Assembly (NCBI GenBank): GCA_016787085.1
Contig: JAEUVJ010000061.1
Coordinates: 143,138 to 207,137, forward strand
Length of the DNA stretch: 64,000 nt
Source: Chitinophagaceae bacterium
GTDB lineage: Bacteria > Bacteroidota > Bacteroidia > Chitinophagales > Chitinophagaceae
Direction: 5' to 3'
The notes beneath the pieces are model-generated. The model saw only the letters and a list, made by a program, of their open reading frames with translations, was not told the origin of the DNA and did not search any database. Within the stretch, counting starts at the first letter, position 1, and every line of letters starts with the position of its first letter. The position numbers and the translations under genes were made by a program. Below are positions 52,041 to 63,200 of this stretch, in pieces.

Positions 52041-52886
52041 TCAATTAGCTCCGAAACCGGGCTGGCCAATGGCTGAATCAAGAAAATTAAAAAGAATGCG
52101 GGAGTAGGTCCACATGATCTTATCAGGATCGCTCAGGTGGTCGAGCATATTGTTCAGCTTTTCTTCGCCATAACTTTCGATGACGATCTTTCTTTTCTCT
52201 TCTGTTTGCAGATGCCGGCTCATACCGACAGGGTCAGCTTCCGGATGGAACTGGGTGCCGATCATATAATCATTGAAACGGATACCCATCACCGCCCTTT
52301 CGTACGGTACATGCGGGCGGTCTTTCTCAATACAGAGTATCTGCGCCCCCATTTCCCTCAATATCGAATGGTTGGGCTGCACCAATTGGTAATCCCGGCT
52401 GTCAACGGCATAAAAAGGATCACGCAATCCGCCAAACACTGTTTCTTCTTTTCCGTTTTCCAGCATGTGAACCGGGAATACGCCAAAAGCGGTTGACCTT
52501 CTTTTGCGGAGAACGCCGATATTAAAATAACGGCTGGCTAGCTGGAAGGAATGACAGATAAAGAAAATGTGTTTCTTTTTTGTGTTGGAAGGATTGTTAT
52601 TCCATCTTTCCATTTCATTCAGCCACCGGTTCCAGTTGATATCCCAGTCGTCGAAGCGGGTGGACAACGGATCGCCGGGGCCGCCGCTGGAAATGTAAAT
52701 ATCAAAAGAGGTATCGGGGAGTTCGTTCTTTACTCTTACATCAAATTCATGCTTTTCGATGGTGGCGCTGCTGCTTTGTGCCCATTCGTGGACGATCTGG
52801 CGGATACAACGCATGCCCTGGTTGGGCAGGCCTTCATTCAGGTCGAGGATCGCAATGCGGATCGGGTGCTTCTCGCTGCTAATCAT
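52041..52886 (-). CDS. Class I glutamine-amidotransferase-like protein
   Basis: 281 residues. GATase1 fold: ISSGGPGDPLS for the oxyanion region, FFICHSFQLASRYF with the nucleophile Cys in a degenerate GxCxGxQ (ICHSFQ), and GTQFHPEAD with the His-Glu of the triad. All three catalytic residues are present. It resembles the stand-alone GMP-synthase-like amidotransferases. It could release ammonia or hydrolyse a gamma-glutamyl bond. The neighbour (50743) is an ATP-grasp-like protein, which together would make an amide- or amidine-forming pair. An exact -7 box (TATGTTTG) sits four bases before the ATG. Confidence 0.85.
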   Translation of the reverse strand: MISSEKHPIRIAILDLNEGLPNQGMRCIRQIVHEWAQSSSATIEKHEFDVRVKNELPDTSFDIYISSGGPGDPLSTRFDDWDINWNRWLNEMERWNNNPSNTKKKHIFFICHSFQLASRYFNIGVLRKRRSTAFGVFPVHMLENGKEETVFGGLRDPFYAVDSRDYQLVQPNHSILREMGAQILCIEKDRPHVPYERAVMGIRFNDYMIGTQFHPEADPVGMSRHLQTEEKRKIVIESYGEEKLNNMLDHLSDPDKIMWTYSRILFNFLDSAIGQPGFGAN

Positions 52887-52890
52887 TGTG

Positions 52891-52898
52891 CAAACATA
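52891..52898 (-). promoter_or_regulatory. -7 box (TATGTTTG) four bases before the amidotransferase-like start
   Basis: On the minus strand TATGTTTG matches TAnnTTTG exactly and is followed by CACA and the ATG at 52886. Initiation would be at or next to the start codon. No -33 TTTG is seen at normal spacing. Confidence 0.4.
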
Positions 52899-53153
52899 GT
52901 AATTTTTTCACTTACGGCTAAGTCCTGTGGCTTACAGTTTTGCTAACAAATGTGAATTTCCCTGCCGGGGAGGTAAGGGAAATTATGTATCTGGCTGCCG
53001 AAAAGCTATCGGCTTTTGTTGCGACGCTTAACCGGTATCAATAACAAGTATTTCAAGGGCTCGTAATTGGGTTAATGCCGGACTGTAGTCAATAGGAGAA
53101 TAAATGAAATTTGGTAACTATCTGTATGCAGTAACTCAGAATAAATCTGGAAC

Positions 53154-53252
53154 CACATAGGCACATAGAAACATAGGGCTATGGCTTGTTCCGCAGAAGG
53201 TGCAGGCAGAAAACTATGTTATTTCTTCTATTGTGTCCTATGTGCCTATGTG
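53154..53252. repeat. Nested inverted repeat (CACATAGGCACATAG family)
   Basis: CACATAGGCACATAG (53154-53168) is a perfect 15-bp inverted repeat of CTATGTGCCTATGTG (53238-53252). Inside it AACATAG (53170-53176) pairs with CTATGTT (53214-53220). It lies in the 451-base gene-free stretch 52887-53337; the remainder of that stretch (52900-53150) shows no reading frame, RNA gene or other structure I can name. Confidence 0.7.
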
Positions 53253-53337
53253 TTTCCATCATAAGGCTGGTGTGTGCAGGGTGCACTTGAAATTTTTTGC
53301 TCCGGATCTTTTTTGATCAATAAAACCCTGCTACTCT

Positions 53338-54987
53338 TTATTTCTTTTCATACACTTTCTCCCCGCCGACGAAGGTCTTTATTACCTGTATCTTCAGCAG
53401 TTCATTTTCATCAGCCTTCATCATGTCCTTATCCAGTATGATAAAGTCTGCCAGCTTCCCTTTTTCCAAAGACCCTTTTTCCTGTTCTTCAAAGTTGGCT
53501 TTGGCGGCCCAGATGGTCATACCTTTTAATGCTTCTTCCCTTGTCAGTGCATTTTCGGGTTGGTATCCTCCACCTGGCCAGCCTTTGGCATCTTTTCGGA
53601 CAACAGCAGCGTAAAATGTTTTGAACGGAGAGATATCTTCCACGGGAAAATCGGTACCCAGCGGTATCCATCCATTCTGTTGCAATAACTGTTTGAAGGC
53701 ATAAGCACCTTTTACTCTTTCATTGCCCAAACGGTCACCGGCCCAGTACATATCGGAAGTGGCATGTGTGGGCTGAACAGAAGGAATAATAGCATTGACC
53801 CCAAATAAAACGAAATCATTCTGATTCACCACCTGTGCATGTTCAATACGCCAGCGCAGGTCATTTTTCCCTTTCAGGTATTTTGCATAAATGTTCAGCA
53901 ATGTTCTGTTGCCGCTGTCACCAATAGCGTGGGTACACATCTGGAAACCTTTTTGAAATATCCGGCTGGCGACAGAATCAAAATGTTCCGGCTGGCTCAG
54001 CAGGAAACCGGAATGCCCGGGCTTATCACTGTAAGGAGCGAGGAGGCAGGCGCCTCTTGACCCTAATGCACCATCTCCATACACTTTAAAGCTTCGTACA
54101 TGCAGGCGGTCTGTTTTGATGATCCCTGTCTTTTCCAGGTAATCGTAATTTTTGGGTTCATCACTCAGCATTACATACAACCTCATCTTTAATTCGCCGT
54201 TTGCCTGCATGGCCCTGATCCCTTCCACTGCTTCAAAGCCGAGACCGCAATCATCTATCGTTGTTAATCCAACAGCAAAGCAGTTCTTCTCGGCATCCTT
54301 CAATGCCTCTTTGAATTGTTCTTTTGTCTGACCAGGTATTTTCGATGAAACAAGGTCAATAGCGTTATCAATTAATATCCCGGTTAGTTTACCATTTTTT
54401 ACTTCCACTTCGCCACCCACCAGTTTGTAACCGGGTTGTATGCCTGCTATATCCAATGCCTTTTGATTGGCAATGGCTGCATGCCCGTCAATGCGGGTAA
54501 GGATAACGGGATTGTCTTTAAATACCAGGTCCAATGCCTCCTTACCCGGGAATTCTTTTGTTGCCCAGTCGTTCTGGTCCCATCCTCTTCCGCTGATCCA
54601 TTCGCCGGGTTTGACAGCATGATCCATGGCGAACTTTTTCGTTTTCTCAATGACCTCTTCCCAGCTTTCCGTACCCACGAGATTGACCCGTTGCAGGCTG
54701 TTGCCGTATCCTGCAAAATGTGCATGCGCATCAATAAAGCCCGGATAAATGAATTTACCTGCTGCGTCCAGTTTTTCTTTTGCGTCAAACTTTGCTTCCA
54801 GTTCATCCGGCTTCCCCGTTGCCAGTATCTTTCCATCCTTTATTGCCATGGCCTCAGTCGTTGAAAAGGATGGGTCCACAGTGTAAATGGTAGCATTGAA
54901 TACTATCAGATCAGCTTTTTCTTTTTGAGAACAGGAGAACAGTGTCAGAGCAGTCAGTGCAGGTAACAGCATTTTTTTCATCGTCAT
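53338..54987 (-). CDS. Amidohydrolase-family lipoprotein (YtcJ-like)
   Basis: 549 residues. A lipoprotein signal (MTMKKMLLPALTALTLFSC, Cys 19). The amidohydrolase barrel has FIDAHAHFAGYG with the metal-binding HxH at about residue 86, DGHAAIANQKALD, GDSGNRTLLN and EHAQVV as later metal/catalytic segments, and GTDFPVEDISPF. YtcJ-type enzymes hydrolyse amide or formamide bonds of varied small molecules. It follows the exported amidase by 25 bases, in the same direction, so both are likely one operon for processing extracellular amides at the cell surface. The substrate is unknown. Confidence 0.9.
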   Translation of the reverse strand: MTMKKMLLPALTALTLFSCSQKEKADLIVFNATIYTVDPSFSTTEAMAIKDGKILATGKPDELEAKFDAKEKLDAAGKFIYPGFIDAHAHFAGYGNSLQRVNLVGTESWEEVIEKTKKFAMDHAVKPGEWISGRGWDQNDWATKEFPGKEALDLVFKDNPVILTRIDGHAAIANQKALDIAGIQPGYKLVGGEVEVKNGKLTGILIDNAIDLVSSKIPGQTKEQFKEALKDAEKNCFAVGLTTIDDCGLGFEAVEGIRAMQANGELKMRLYVMLSDEPKNYDYLEKTGIIKTDRLHVRSFKVYGDGALGSRGACLLAPYSDKPGHSGFLLSQPEHFDSVASRIFQKGFQMCTHAIGDSGNRTLLNIYAKYLKGKNDLRWRIEHAQVVNQNDFVLFGVNAIIPSVQPTHATSDMYWAGDRLGNERVKGAYAFKQLLQQNGWIPLGTDFPVEDISPFKTFYAAVVRKDAKGWPGGGYQPENALTREEALKGMTIWAAKANFEEQEKGSLEKGKLADFIILDKDMMKADENELLKIQVIKTFVGGEKVYEKK

Positions 54988-55012
54988 CAGTTTGATCTTA
55001 TTGATGGGAGTT

Positions 55013-56659
55013 CTATTGTTTGAATTTTTCCGGATGTTTTTTATGATGATCCGTATGGTTCTGGAAAACTTTGGCGGCCGCTAAGATACTGGCTTCGTCG
55101 TAGAGTTTACCGATCAGGGTGATGCTTAACGGGCTGCCATTATTGTTAAAGCCGATCGGCATACATACAACCGGATTACCTGTAAGATTGGTAATGGCTA
55201 ACTGTCGTCCCCCGAATGTCGGAACGATCAGCACATCATAGTTCTTCATAAACTCATACATGGCTTTGCACAGGTTATAGCGATAGCGATTGGCGTTGAT
55301 GTATTCAACAGCCGGAATGAACCTTGCTGCCCGGAAACTATTGGGCCAGAAATCCCTGTCCTGTCTTTCGATCAGATCATCACGGCTCGTTCTTGTCAGT
55401 TCGTCAAAAGCGGCAGCGCTTTCTGCATTCAGAATAATGCTGATCAGGTTGTAAGGGTACATAGCTGAATCAGGAAATATGACCGGTTCCACCTTTACGC
55501 CTTTCTCTTTATAAAAATCAATGACCTTCCATTCGGGAGCATCTTTATTCAGCCTCCTGAAATAGTTCTCTGCATAGGCGATCTTTAGTTTTTTGATATC
55601 CGTTCTGGGGTCATAATTGAATGCGTGATCCACAGCGCCGGGATCTTTTCCATCCGTGCCTTTGATGTAGTGAAAAACGATGGCATCATCTTCTGCATTT
55701 CTGCATATCGGCCCGATCTTATCCAGGCTCCAGCAGAGCACCATGCCTCCATAGCGGCTGACAGATCCAAATGTTGGTCTCAATCCTGTCGCTCCGCATC
55801 TGGTGGAAGGAGACACGATCGAGCCCAGGGTTTCAGTGCCGATCGTAAAGGGTAATAATCCGGCAACCACTGATGCGGCTGAACCGGCAGACGAACCACT
55901 CGAGCCTTGTTTCAGGTTCCATGGATTTTTGGTTTCACCGCCAAACCATTTGTTATTGTAGGCCAGTGCGCCTAATGAAAGTTTAGCACATAGTACGGCG
56001 CCGGCCTTTTTTAATTGCAGGTAAACAAAAGCATCTTCATCTATGACCTGGTCTTTATAGGGCGTAGATCCCCAGGTGGTCTTATAGCCTTTTACTGCGA
56101 AAAGATCTTTTAAACCATAAGGAATACCATGCAGCAGGCCACGATAGATCCCCTTCTTTAATTCATCATCGGCCTGTCTCGCCTGTTGCATAGCCAGGTC
56201 TTCTGTTAAGGTAATGACTGACTCGAGTGTATCACCCCATTTTTTTAAACGGCCAATGAAGAATTGTGTCAGTTCAACGGAACTGATCTTTTTATTTTTT
56301 ATCAGTGATGCTAACTGAAGGATGGAATAAAAAGCCAGCTCATTTTTATCAGCAGGCATGTTGGTAACGGGGATCGTCCAGTTGATCTTTTTTTGGTGGA
56401 CAGGAACTGTATATCCAAAGGGCAAAGGATCAAATGCGAAAGGATAAGGGATATCATTAGGGGGGAGTGTTTGATGCATTCCTTTATAAAGCGTATGAGT
56501 AAAGCGTAACTGTGCGAGCATTGAATCAGCTTCTGCTTCAGTAAAGTCAAGGTCATACCATGTTGCTGTTTGGCGGATATGTTGAATGGAATCTGTTTTG
56601 GTTTGGGCGGATGAAGTAATAAAATAGAAAAGGGAAAAGAATAAAAGTGTTCGTTTCAT
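55013..56659 (-). CDS. Exported amidase (amidase signature family)
   Basis: 548 residues, signal peptide MKRTLLFFSLFYFITSSAQ. The amidase signature region contains the Ser-Ser-Lys triad: GIPYGLKDLFAV (Lys), GSSGSSAGSAAS (cis-Ser) and GTETLGSIVSPSTRCG (nucleophile Ser). An unusual about 120-residue N-terminal extension (TATWYDLDFTEAEADSML) precedes the catalytic domain. Such extended Bacteroidota homologues are common, with unknown substrate. It probably acts in the periplasm or on the surface together with the amidohydrolase encoded downstream. Confidence 0.92.
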   Translation of the reverse strand: MKRTLLFFSLFYFITSSAQTKTDSIQHIRQTATWYDLDFTEAEADSMLAQLRFTHTLYKGMHQTLPPNDIPYPFAFDPLPFGYTVPVHQKKINWTIPVTNMPADKNELAFYSILQLASLIKNKKISSVELTQFFIGRLKKWGDTLESVITLTEDLAMQQARQADDELKKGIYRGLLHGIPYGLKDLFAVKGYKTTWGSTPYKDQVIDEDAFVYLQLKKAGAVLCAKLSLGALAYNNKWFGGETKNPWNLKQGSSGSSAGSAASVVAGLLPFTIGTETLGSIVSPSTRCGATGLRPTFGSVSRYGGMVLCWSLDKIGPICRNAEDDAIVFHYIKGTDGKDPGAVDHAFNYDPRTDIKKLKIAYAENYFRRLNKDAPEWKVIDFYKEKGVKVEPVIFPDSAMYPYNLISIILNAESAAAFDELTRTSRDDLIERQDRDFWPNSFRAARFIPAVEYINANRYRYNLCKAMYEFMKNYDVLIVPTFGGRQLAITNLTGNPVVCMPIGFNNNGSPLSITLIGKLYDEASILAAAKVFQNHTDHHKKHPEKFKQ

Positions 56660-56721
56660 AAGCTATTATTTATTTGCACAACCAATTTACAGCAATTAAG
56701 TACCTGGTGCGGGCAGCCTGA

Positions 56722-56913
56722 CAGGATTATCTTTCTGAAGATGTTGACGGGCTTACGTATAAAAACTTAATCAAAGGGAAAGATGACGACAACAGCAGGC
56801 CGTGGTTTTCGGCCATTAAAAACGGTGGCCTGCCCGGGATCAAACCAGCCCGGAGAGCGGAACGGGAAAACCCTATGCCATTTAAATACAGCGAGTTGGA
56901 CAAAGCTCTTTAA
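56722..56913 (+). pseudogene. Possible gene remnant
   Basis: Within the 549-base gap 56660-57208, an open frame of 63 codons without a start runs from just after a TGA (56719-56721) to TAA (56911-56913). It reads DGLTYKNLIKGKDDD, then RPWFSAIKNGGLPGIKPARR and PMPFKYSELDKAL, a composition like a helix-turn-helix or excisionase-type C-terminus. I cannot name it. The rest of the gap (56914-57208) contains several ATATCCT motifs and no gene that I trust. Confidence 0.3.
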
Positions 56914-57021
56914 TTCCTGAAACTTACCTGAAACTTTTGCCTCCTAATATTTCCTTTTCCATAATATTTTTTCTTAATTTGCCTGACTTCCATTTAGTTT
57001 GGCTATCCGGCCAGATAAAAA

Positions 57022-57141
57022 ATATCCTTCTTAAGCCATCGTCATTTGAAATATCCTTACGGAACCCGTATGTAAGATATCCTCCTGAAGCCGTTTATAA
57101 CGAATCACGATCATCCTTCCTGGCCATAGAAGTAATATCCT
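57022..57141. repeat. Irregularly spaced ATATCCT motifs upstream of the giant protein gene
   Basis: ATATCCT occurs at 57022, 57051, 57077 and 57135 (spacings 29, 26 and 58 bases), with a near copy ATCATCCT around 57109. The motifs lie between the gene remnant and the start at 57209. They could be a repeated protein-binding site or chance in a T-rich region. Confidence 0.3.
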
Positions 57142-57208
57142 CTATCAAGAACTGCTGTAAATACCAATCCGCTGAACAAGCCAACTAAACCTCCTAAACA
57201 CTTGTGAG

Positions 57209-60200
57209 ATGGCATTCAGGTACTCTGCATTTTTAAGAAAACACTTACTGGCCTTAGCCTGCCTGTTTACTTTTTCTTTTTCCTATTCACAGCTTAATAT
57301 ATTTCAGCCTACAGATGTGCCGGCCGTTCCTTTAACCAACGATAACAACGGCACAGGTATCGAAGTAGGTCTTAAGTTCCGTGTTACCCAGCTGGGATAC
57401 ATCAATGGTATCCGCTACTACAAAGGCGCCGGCGCTACCGGCACACATATCGGTCAGTTGTGGACCGGTACCGGAAATCTGCTGGCCGAAGCTACATTTA
57501 CGAATGAAACAGCATCCGGCTGGCAGGAAGTATTATTTACAACTCCTGTTTCCGTTTCTCCTAACATCACCTATGTCGCTGCTTATTTCAGCAATTCGGG
57601 TGATTATGCCGTGACTAATCCTTATTTCACATCGGCTGTGGTCAATGGACCGCTTCGTGCACTGGCTAGTGGAGAGGATGGTCCTAATGGGGTGTTTAAG
57701 TTTACTGCTATACCTTCTTTCCCCAATGCTTTCTTCCAGTCAGGTAACTATTGGGTGGATATTGTTTTTACACCGAATAATAACCCGGATGCAGATCCGC
57801 CGCTTATCATGGCCGCATTACCGGCTGCCGGTTCATCTGTAGCTCCGGCGAATACAACGGTATCTGTTGTATTCAATGAAGACATGGACCCTGCCACGAT
57901 CTCTGCCACTTCATTTGAATTACGTGATGCAGGTAATGGTCTTGTTCCCTCTACCGTTACTTATTTGGCTGCGGCAAGGATGGCCAGAATAACACCTTCC
58001 TCATCGCTGGCGTATTCCTCCACTTATACAGCGACTATCAAAGGCGGAGCGCTTGGCGTAAAGGACCTGGCAGGAAATCCACTTCAAGCGGATCTCAGTT
58101 GGTCATTCACTACCGTTTCGGGATCCCCGCAAAATCCGGCGGATGGTCCCGGAGGCCCGGTGCTTGTGATCAGTTCATTGGCTAACCCTTTCAGCCGTTA
58201 TACAGTGGAAATACTCAGGGCAGAAGGGTTGAATCATTTTGCTGCGGCAGATATTGCTGCGGTGAATGCGTCTGTACTGAATAATTATGATGTGGTGATA
58301 CTGGGTGAATTGACAGTAGATGCAGGACAGGTCACCATGCTTACCGACTGGGTAAATGCTGGAGGTACATTGATCGCCTTCAAACCAAGTCCCCTGCTTA
58401 CTCCTTTGCTAGGTTTGTCTGCAGCAACCGGTACGCTTAGCGACAAATATTTACTGGTAAATACAGCAAATGGTCCCGGCGTAGGTATTGTAGGTCAGAC
58501 CGTACAATACCATGGTGAAGCTAACCAGTACCCGTTAAATGGCGCTGCATCCATTGCTACTTTGTATTCGGATGCGTCAACGGCTACCAGTTTTCCTGCT
58601 GTAACGACAATGGCTGTAGGTACAAACGGAGGGAAAGCTATTGCTTTCACGTATGACCTGGCAAGATCTATCGTTTATACAAGACAAGGGAATCCCGCCT
58701 GGGCGGGACAAAAAAGAGATGGTACGCCCGGGCCCATCCGTTCAGACGATATGTTCTATCCTGACTGGATTGACTTCAACAAGATCGCTATACCGCAGGC
58801 GGATGAACAACAACGTTTGCTGGCTAATATCATTCTGCAATCAAACCTTCACCGTAAACCTTTGCCAAGGTTCTGGTACCTGCCACGTGATCTGAAAGCT
58901 GCCATTATCATGACGGGCGATGACCATGATAATAATGGTACCATTGGCCGGTTCAACCAATACCAGACCCTCGGCCCGAATACGCAGCAGGATGTTAATA
59001 ACTGGACGGCTATCAGGGGTACATCGTATGTTTACCCGACTACACCTATTACCAATGCGGAAGCGGCAGCGATGGAGCAAAAAGGATTTGAAATATCCCT
59101 GCATGCTTCTACCGGTTGTGCTGATTTTACGCAGTCTTCTTTACTGATTGACATTACGAATGAAAGAACGGGTCTGCTGACCAACCTGCCCGGAATAACT
59201 TCTCCGGGTACAGCACGTACCCATTGTCTTCCCTGGAGCGACTGGGCCTCTCAGCCAAAAGTGGAGTTTCAAAATGGTATCCGTATGGATGTAAACTATT
59301 ATTATTGGCCAGATACATGGGTTCAAAACCGTCCCGGTATGTTTACCGGTTCCGGCATGCCGATGCGTTTTGCTGATACGGATGGTTCTTTGATTGACGT
59401 GTACCAGGCGCCCACGCAAATGACCGATGAGTCAGGTATTGGCGTAGCAGATTTTACTAATGCCGTTTTAGATAAAGCCATTGGTCCCGAAGGATACTAT
59501 GGTGTATTTGTTGCCAACATGCACACAGATACGGCCAATCATACCGGTTCCAATGCGATCATCGCTTCCGCCATCGCAAGAAATATTCCGGTGGTCTCTG
59601 CCCGGCAGATGCTTACCTGGCTGGATGGAAGAAATAATTCTTATTTCGGAACTATGACCTGGAATGGTTCCGTATTGAGTTTCCCGATAACGGCTTATAG
59701 CGGCGCCTTTAATTTAAGGGCCATGCTGCCTTTATATTCTGCAGACGGGCAGTTAGTAACTGTTACCGTAAACGGCAACCCGCTTTCATTTACCAATCAA
59801 ACCATCAAAGGAATAGATTATGTATTTTTTGACGTGTTGGCCGGCACCAACACATATACTGCCACTTATTCCAATGACCAAACGCCTCCGGTTGTTACAA
59901 ATATCGTTGCCACTACCAGTGTCAATGGTACGGCTACCATTACATGGAATACCGATGAACCTGCTGATTCAAGAGTGGACTATGGTACCACTGCCGGAAG
60001 TCTTACAGCGAATTCGTCCAGCACCACTCTTGCTACCAGTCATTCCGTTACTTTAACAGGTCTGTCTCCTGTTACTACTTATTATTTCAGGGTTACATCC
60101 AAAGACCTGCTGATCAATACTACTGTTTCTCCTGTGCCGCCAGGTCAGCCATTGAGTTTTGTGATGCCTGCATTCCCCTGTGTAAATGATCTGACAGCGG

Positions 60201-63200
60201 CTGATTTCAGCCAGGGATCCACTGATCCGAATACTATGATCGTATCAGAAGCCGATGGTGATGTAATTCTACAGGCTACTTTAGACCAGGAATTTCCCGG
60301 CACTTCTGTTCCGGCAGGATGGGGTTCGGCTACCTATAGCGGATCAGGGTCCGTGGTGGTCAATAACGGGGCTGTGACGGTAAGCGGCGCCCGTGCATTC
60401 TCTGCTAATTCGTATGGTCCGGGCACAATGCTTGACTTTATAGCTACATTCAACCTGGGTTCATTCCAGATGGCCGGATATACCAACGACCAGGCATTCG
60501 ATTCAGGCCCGTGGGTAATGATCGGGCAGGGCAGCGCTGATGGCAATCTATATCTGAGGTCATCCCAGTCAGACAATATCAATCTTGGCTCCGGGCTGCT
60601 TGGTGCACCACATCGTTATATCATAAAGTGGAACGCTAATAATTTCGAAGTATATATTGATGGCAATACAACACCGGCCGCGACATTGAGCATGACTGTT
60701 GCATCAAACATGTACATTCAGATCAGCGATTTCCCGGCTGCCGAAGGTGCATTATCTGTCAGCAGGGCGCGGATCATACCTTACGCCTCATCAGGTACAT
60801 TTACCTCCAGGGTATTTGATGCCGGCACTGTAAAACCGTGGGGCGCTATGATATGGAATAGCAGTATACCTTCCGGAACGACGCTGAATATGTTTGCAAG
60901 AACAGGAAATGTTGCTACGCCTGATGGTACCTGGTCTGATTTTTTACCCATTGCTGCTTCAGGTAACCCGATAGGTGTATCCAGCCAGTATATACAATAC
61001 AGGGCGGAAATGGCAACATCGGATACCAAATTCACTCCTGTATTAAGAGATGTAGTGATTGAATGTTCTTCACCACCGCTTATCACTACTCATCCATCAG
61101 CGGTTTCTGCTTGTAATAATAGCTCTGTTACGTTTACTACTGCTGCAGGTGGGTTCCCTGTTCCCACTGTTCAATGGCAGGTAAGTGAGAACGGTACAGA
61201 CTGGTCTGATATCAGTGGCGCTACTGCTACTTCGCTTACTTTCACGGCTATCCTTGCAGACAACAACAAACAATACAGGGCTGTATGGACAAATACAGTA
61301 TCAGTGGTCAATTCTGATGCAGCTTTACTTACGGTTAATGCTATACCCTCAGCGCCGACGGTAACAGTGGTGAATAACTGCGGCAACTCTGTATTGACAG
61401 CTTCTGATTTTACAGGCACATTGTTATGGAGCAATACGGCAACTTCCGGATCTATTACGGTGAACGATGCGGCCACCTATACAGTGACACAAACTATAAA
61501 TGGTTGTGTGAGCCCGGCAGGCAGCGGTGTATCTGCGCCCAAACTTATACCTTCTGCACCGACGGTAACGGTGGTGAACAACTGCGGCAACTCTGTATTG
61601 ACAGCTTCTGATTTTACAGGCACATTGTTATGGAGCAATACGGCAACTTCCGGATCTATTACGGTGACCGATGCGGCAACCTATACAGTGACACAAACCA
61701 TAGATGGTTGTGTGAGCCCGGCAGGCAGCGGTGTATCTGCGCCCAAACTTATACCTTCTGCGCCGACGGTAACGGTGGTGAATAACTGCGGCAACTCCGT
61801 ACTGACTGCATCAGGCTATACCGGTTCCTTATTGTGGAGTACCGGTGAAACCACAGCTTCCATTACTGTGACAGTTGGGGCGGCTTATACGGTGACACAA
61901 ACCATAGATGGTTGCGTGAGCCCGGCTGGCGGTGGGGTAGCGGACCCTAAAGTAGTGCCTCCTGCGCCTGCAGTATCTGTTATGAATAACTGCGGCACAT
62001 CTGTATTGACCGCATCTGGTTACACCGGTACGTTATTATGGAGCAATGGCGCAACAACGGCATCTATTACGGTAACGGATGCGGCTGTTTATACCGTTAC
62101 GCAAACGGCTGCCAATGGCTGCATAAGCCCGGCGGGCAGCGCTACCTCTGCACCAAAACTTATTCCTTCTGCCCCCACAGTAACGGTGGTGAACAATTGC
62201 GGCACATCCGTATTGACGGCTTCTAACTATACCGGCACATTATTCTGGAGTAATTCAGCTACTGCGCCCTCTATAACAGTTCCAGCAGGTACCTATACAG
62301 TCAATCAGACTATAGAAGGCTGTGTAAGCCCGAATGCCAGTGGCGTAGCTGCGCCTGCAGCCGTACCGGCAGTGCCAAGGATAATTGCAGTAAACAATTG
62401 CGGCTCTTCATTGCTGACAGCTACGAATTATACCGGTACATTGCTGTGGAATACAGGAGAGACAACCCCTGTGATAACGGTCAATGCGGCGGGTACTTAC
62501 ACGGTAACACAAACGATAGGCGGCTGTACCAGTCCAAGAATAGAAACAAGAGGCGGACGGGCCTTGCCTAAAGTGGTACCGGCTCCGCCATCAGTAAGTG
62601 TGGAAAACAATTGTGGTAATTCAGTATTGACTGCTTCAAACTATACAGGGACTTTATTGTGGAGCAATGGGGCTAATATGTCTGCTATCACCGTGACAGC
62701 CGCAGGAACGTATACTGTTGCTCAAACGGCCGCCAATGGATGCAGTAGTGACGTGGCACCGGGATTAGCTGCGCCAAAGATTATTCCCGATGCGCCGGTT
62801 CTTACTGCCGGCGGCCCGCTGATCTTTTGCGAAGGAGGAAGTGTGACTCTTACTTCTGATAAAACGGATGGCAATACCTGGAGCACAGGAGCATTATCAC
62901 AAAATATTGTGACCGCTGCTTCCGGAATTTTTAGCGCAACCTATACCGCTGCGAACGGATGCGTTTCATCTGCTTCTTCGCCCGTACAAGTTACCGTTAA
63001 TGCGCATAGCGCCAGTACGACCAATGCCACGATCTGTTCCAGCCAATTGCCATTCGTATGGAATGGTAATAACTACAATGCAACCGGTATTTATAGTATG
63101 ACATTTGTAAATGCTGTGGGATGTGACTCGGTTGCAACATTAAACCTCACGGTAAATATTACACCGGATCCGCCGGTGATCACTCCGGGGGGACCCACTA

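Noticed and set aside
56937..57188. 83-codon plus-strand frame upstream of the giant gene
   Set aside because: T-rich, no signal or domain, overlaps the ATATCCT region; judged a chance frame.
61355..62790. CRISPR or non-coding satellite
   Set aside because: The repeat period is a multiple of three and stays in frame with one long coding sequence, so it is a protein repeat.
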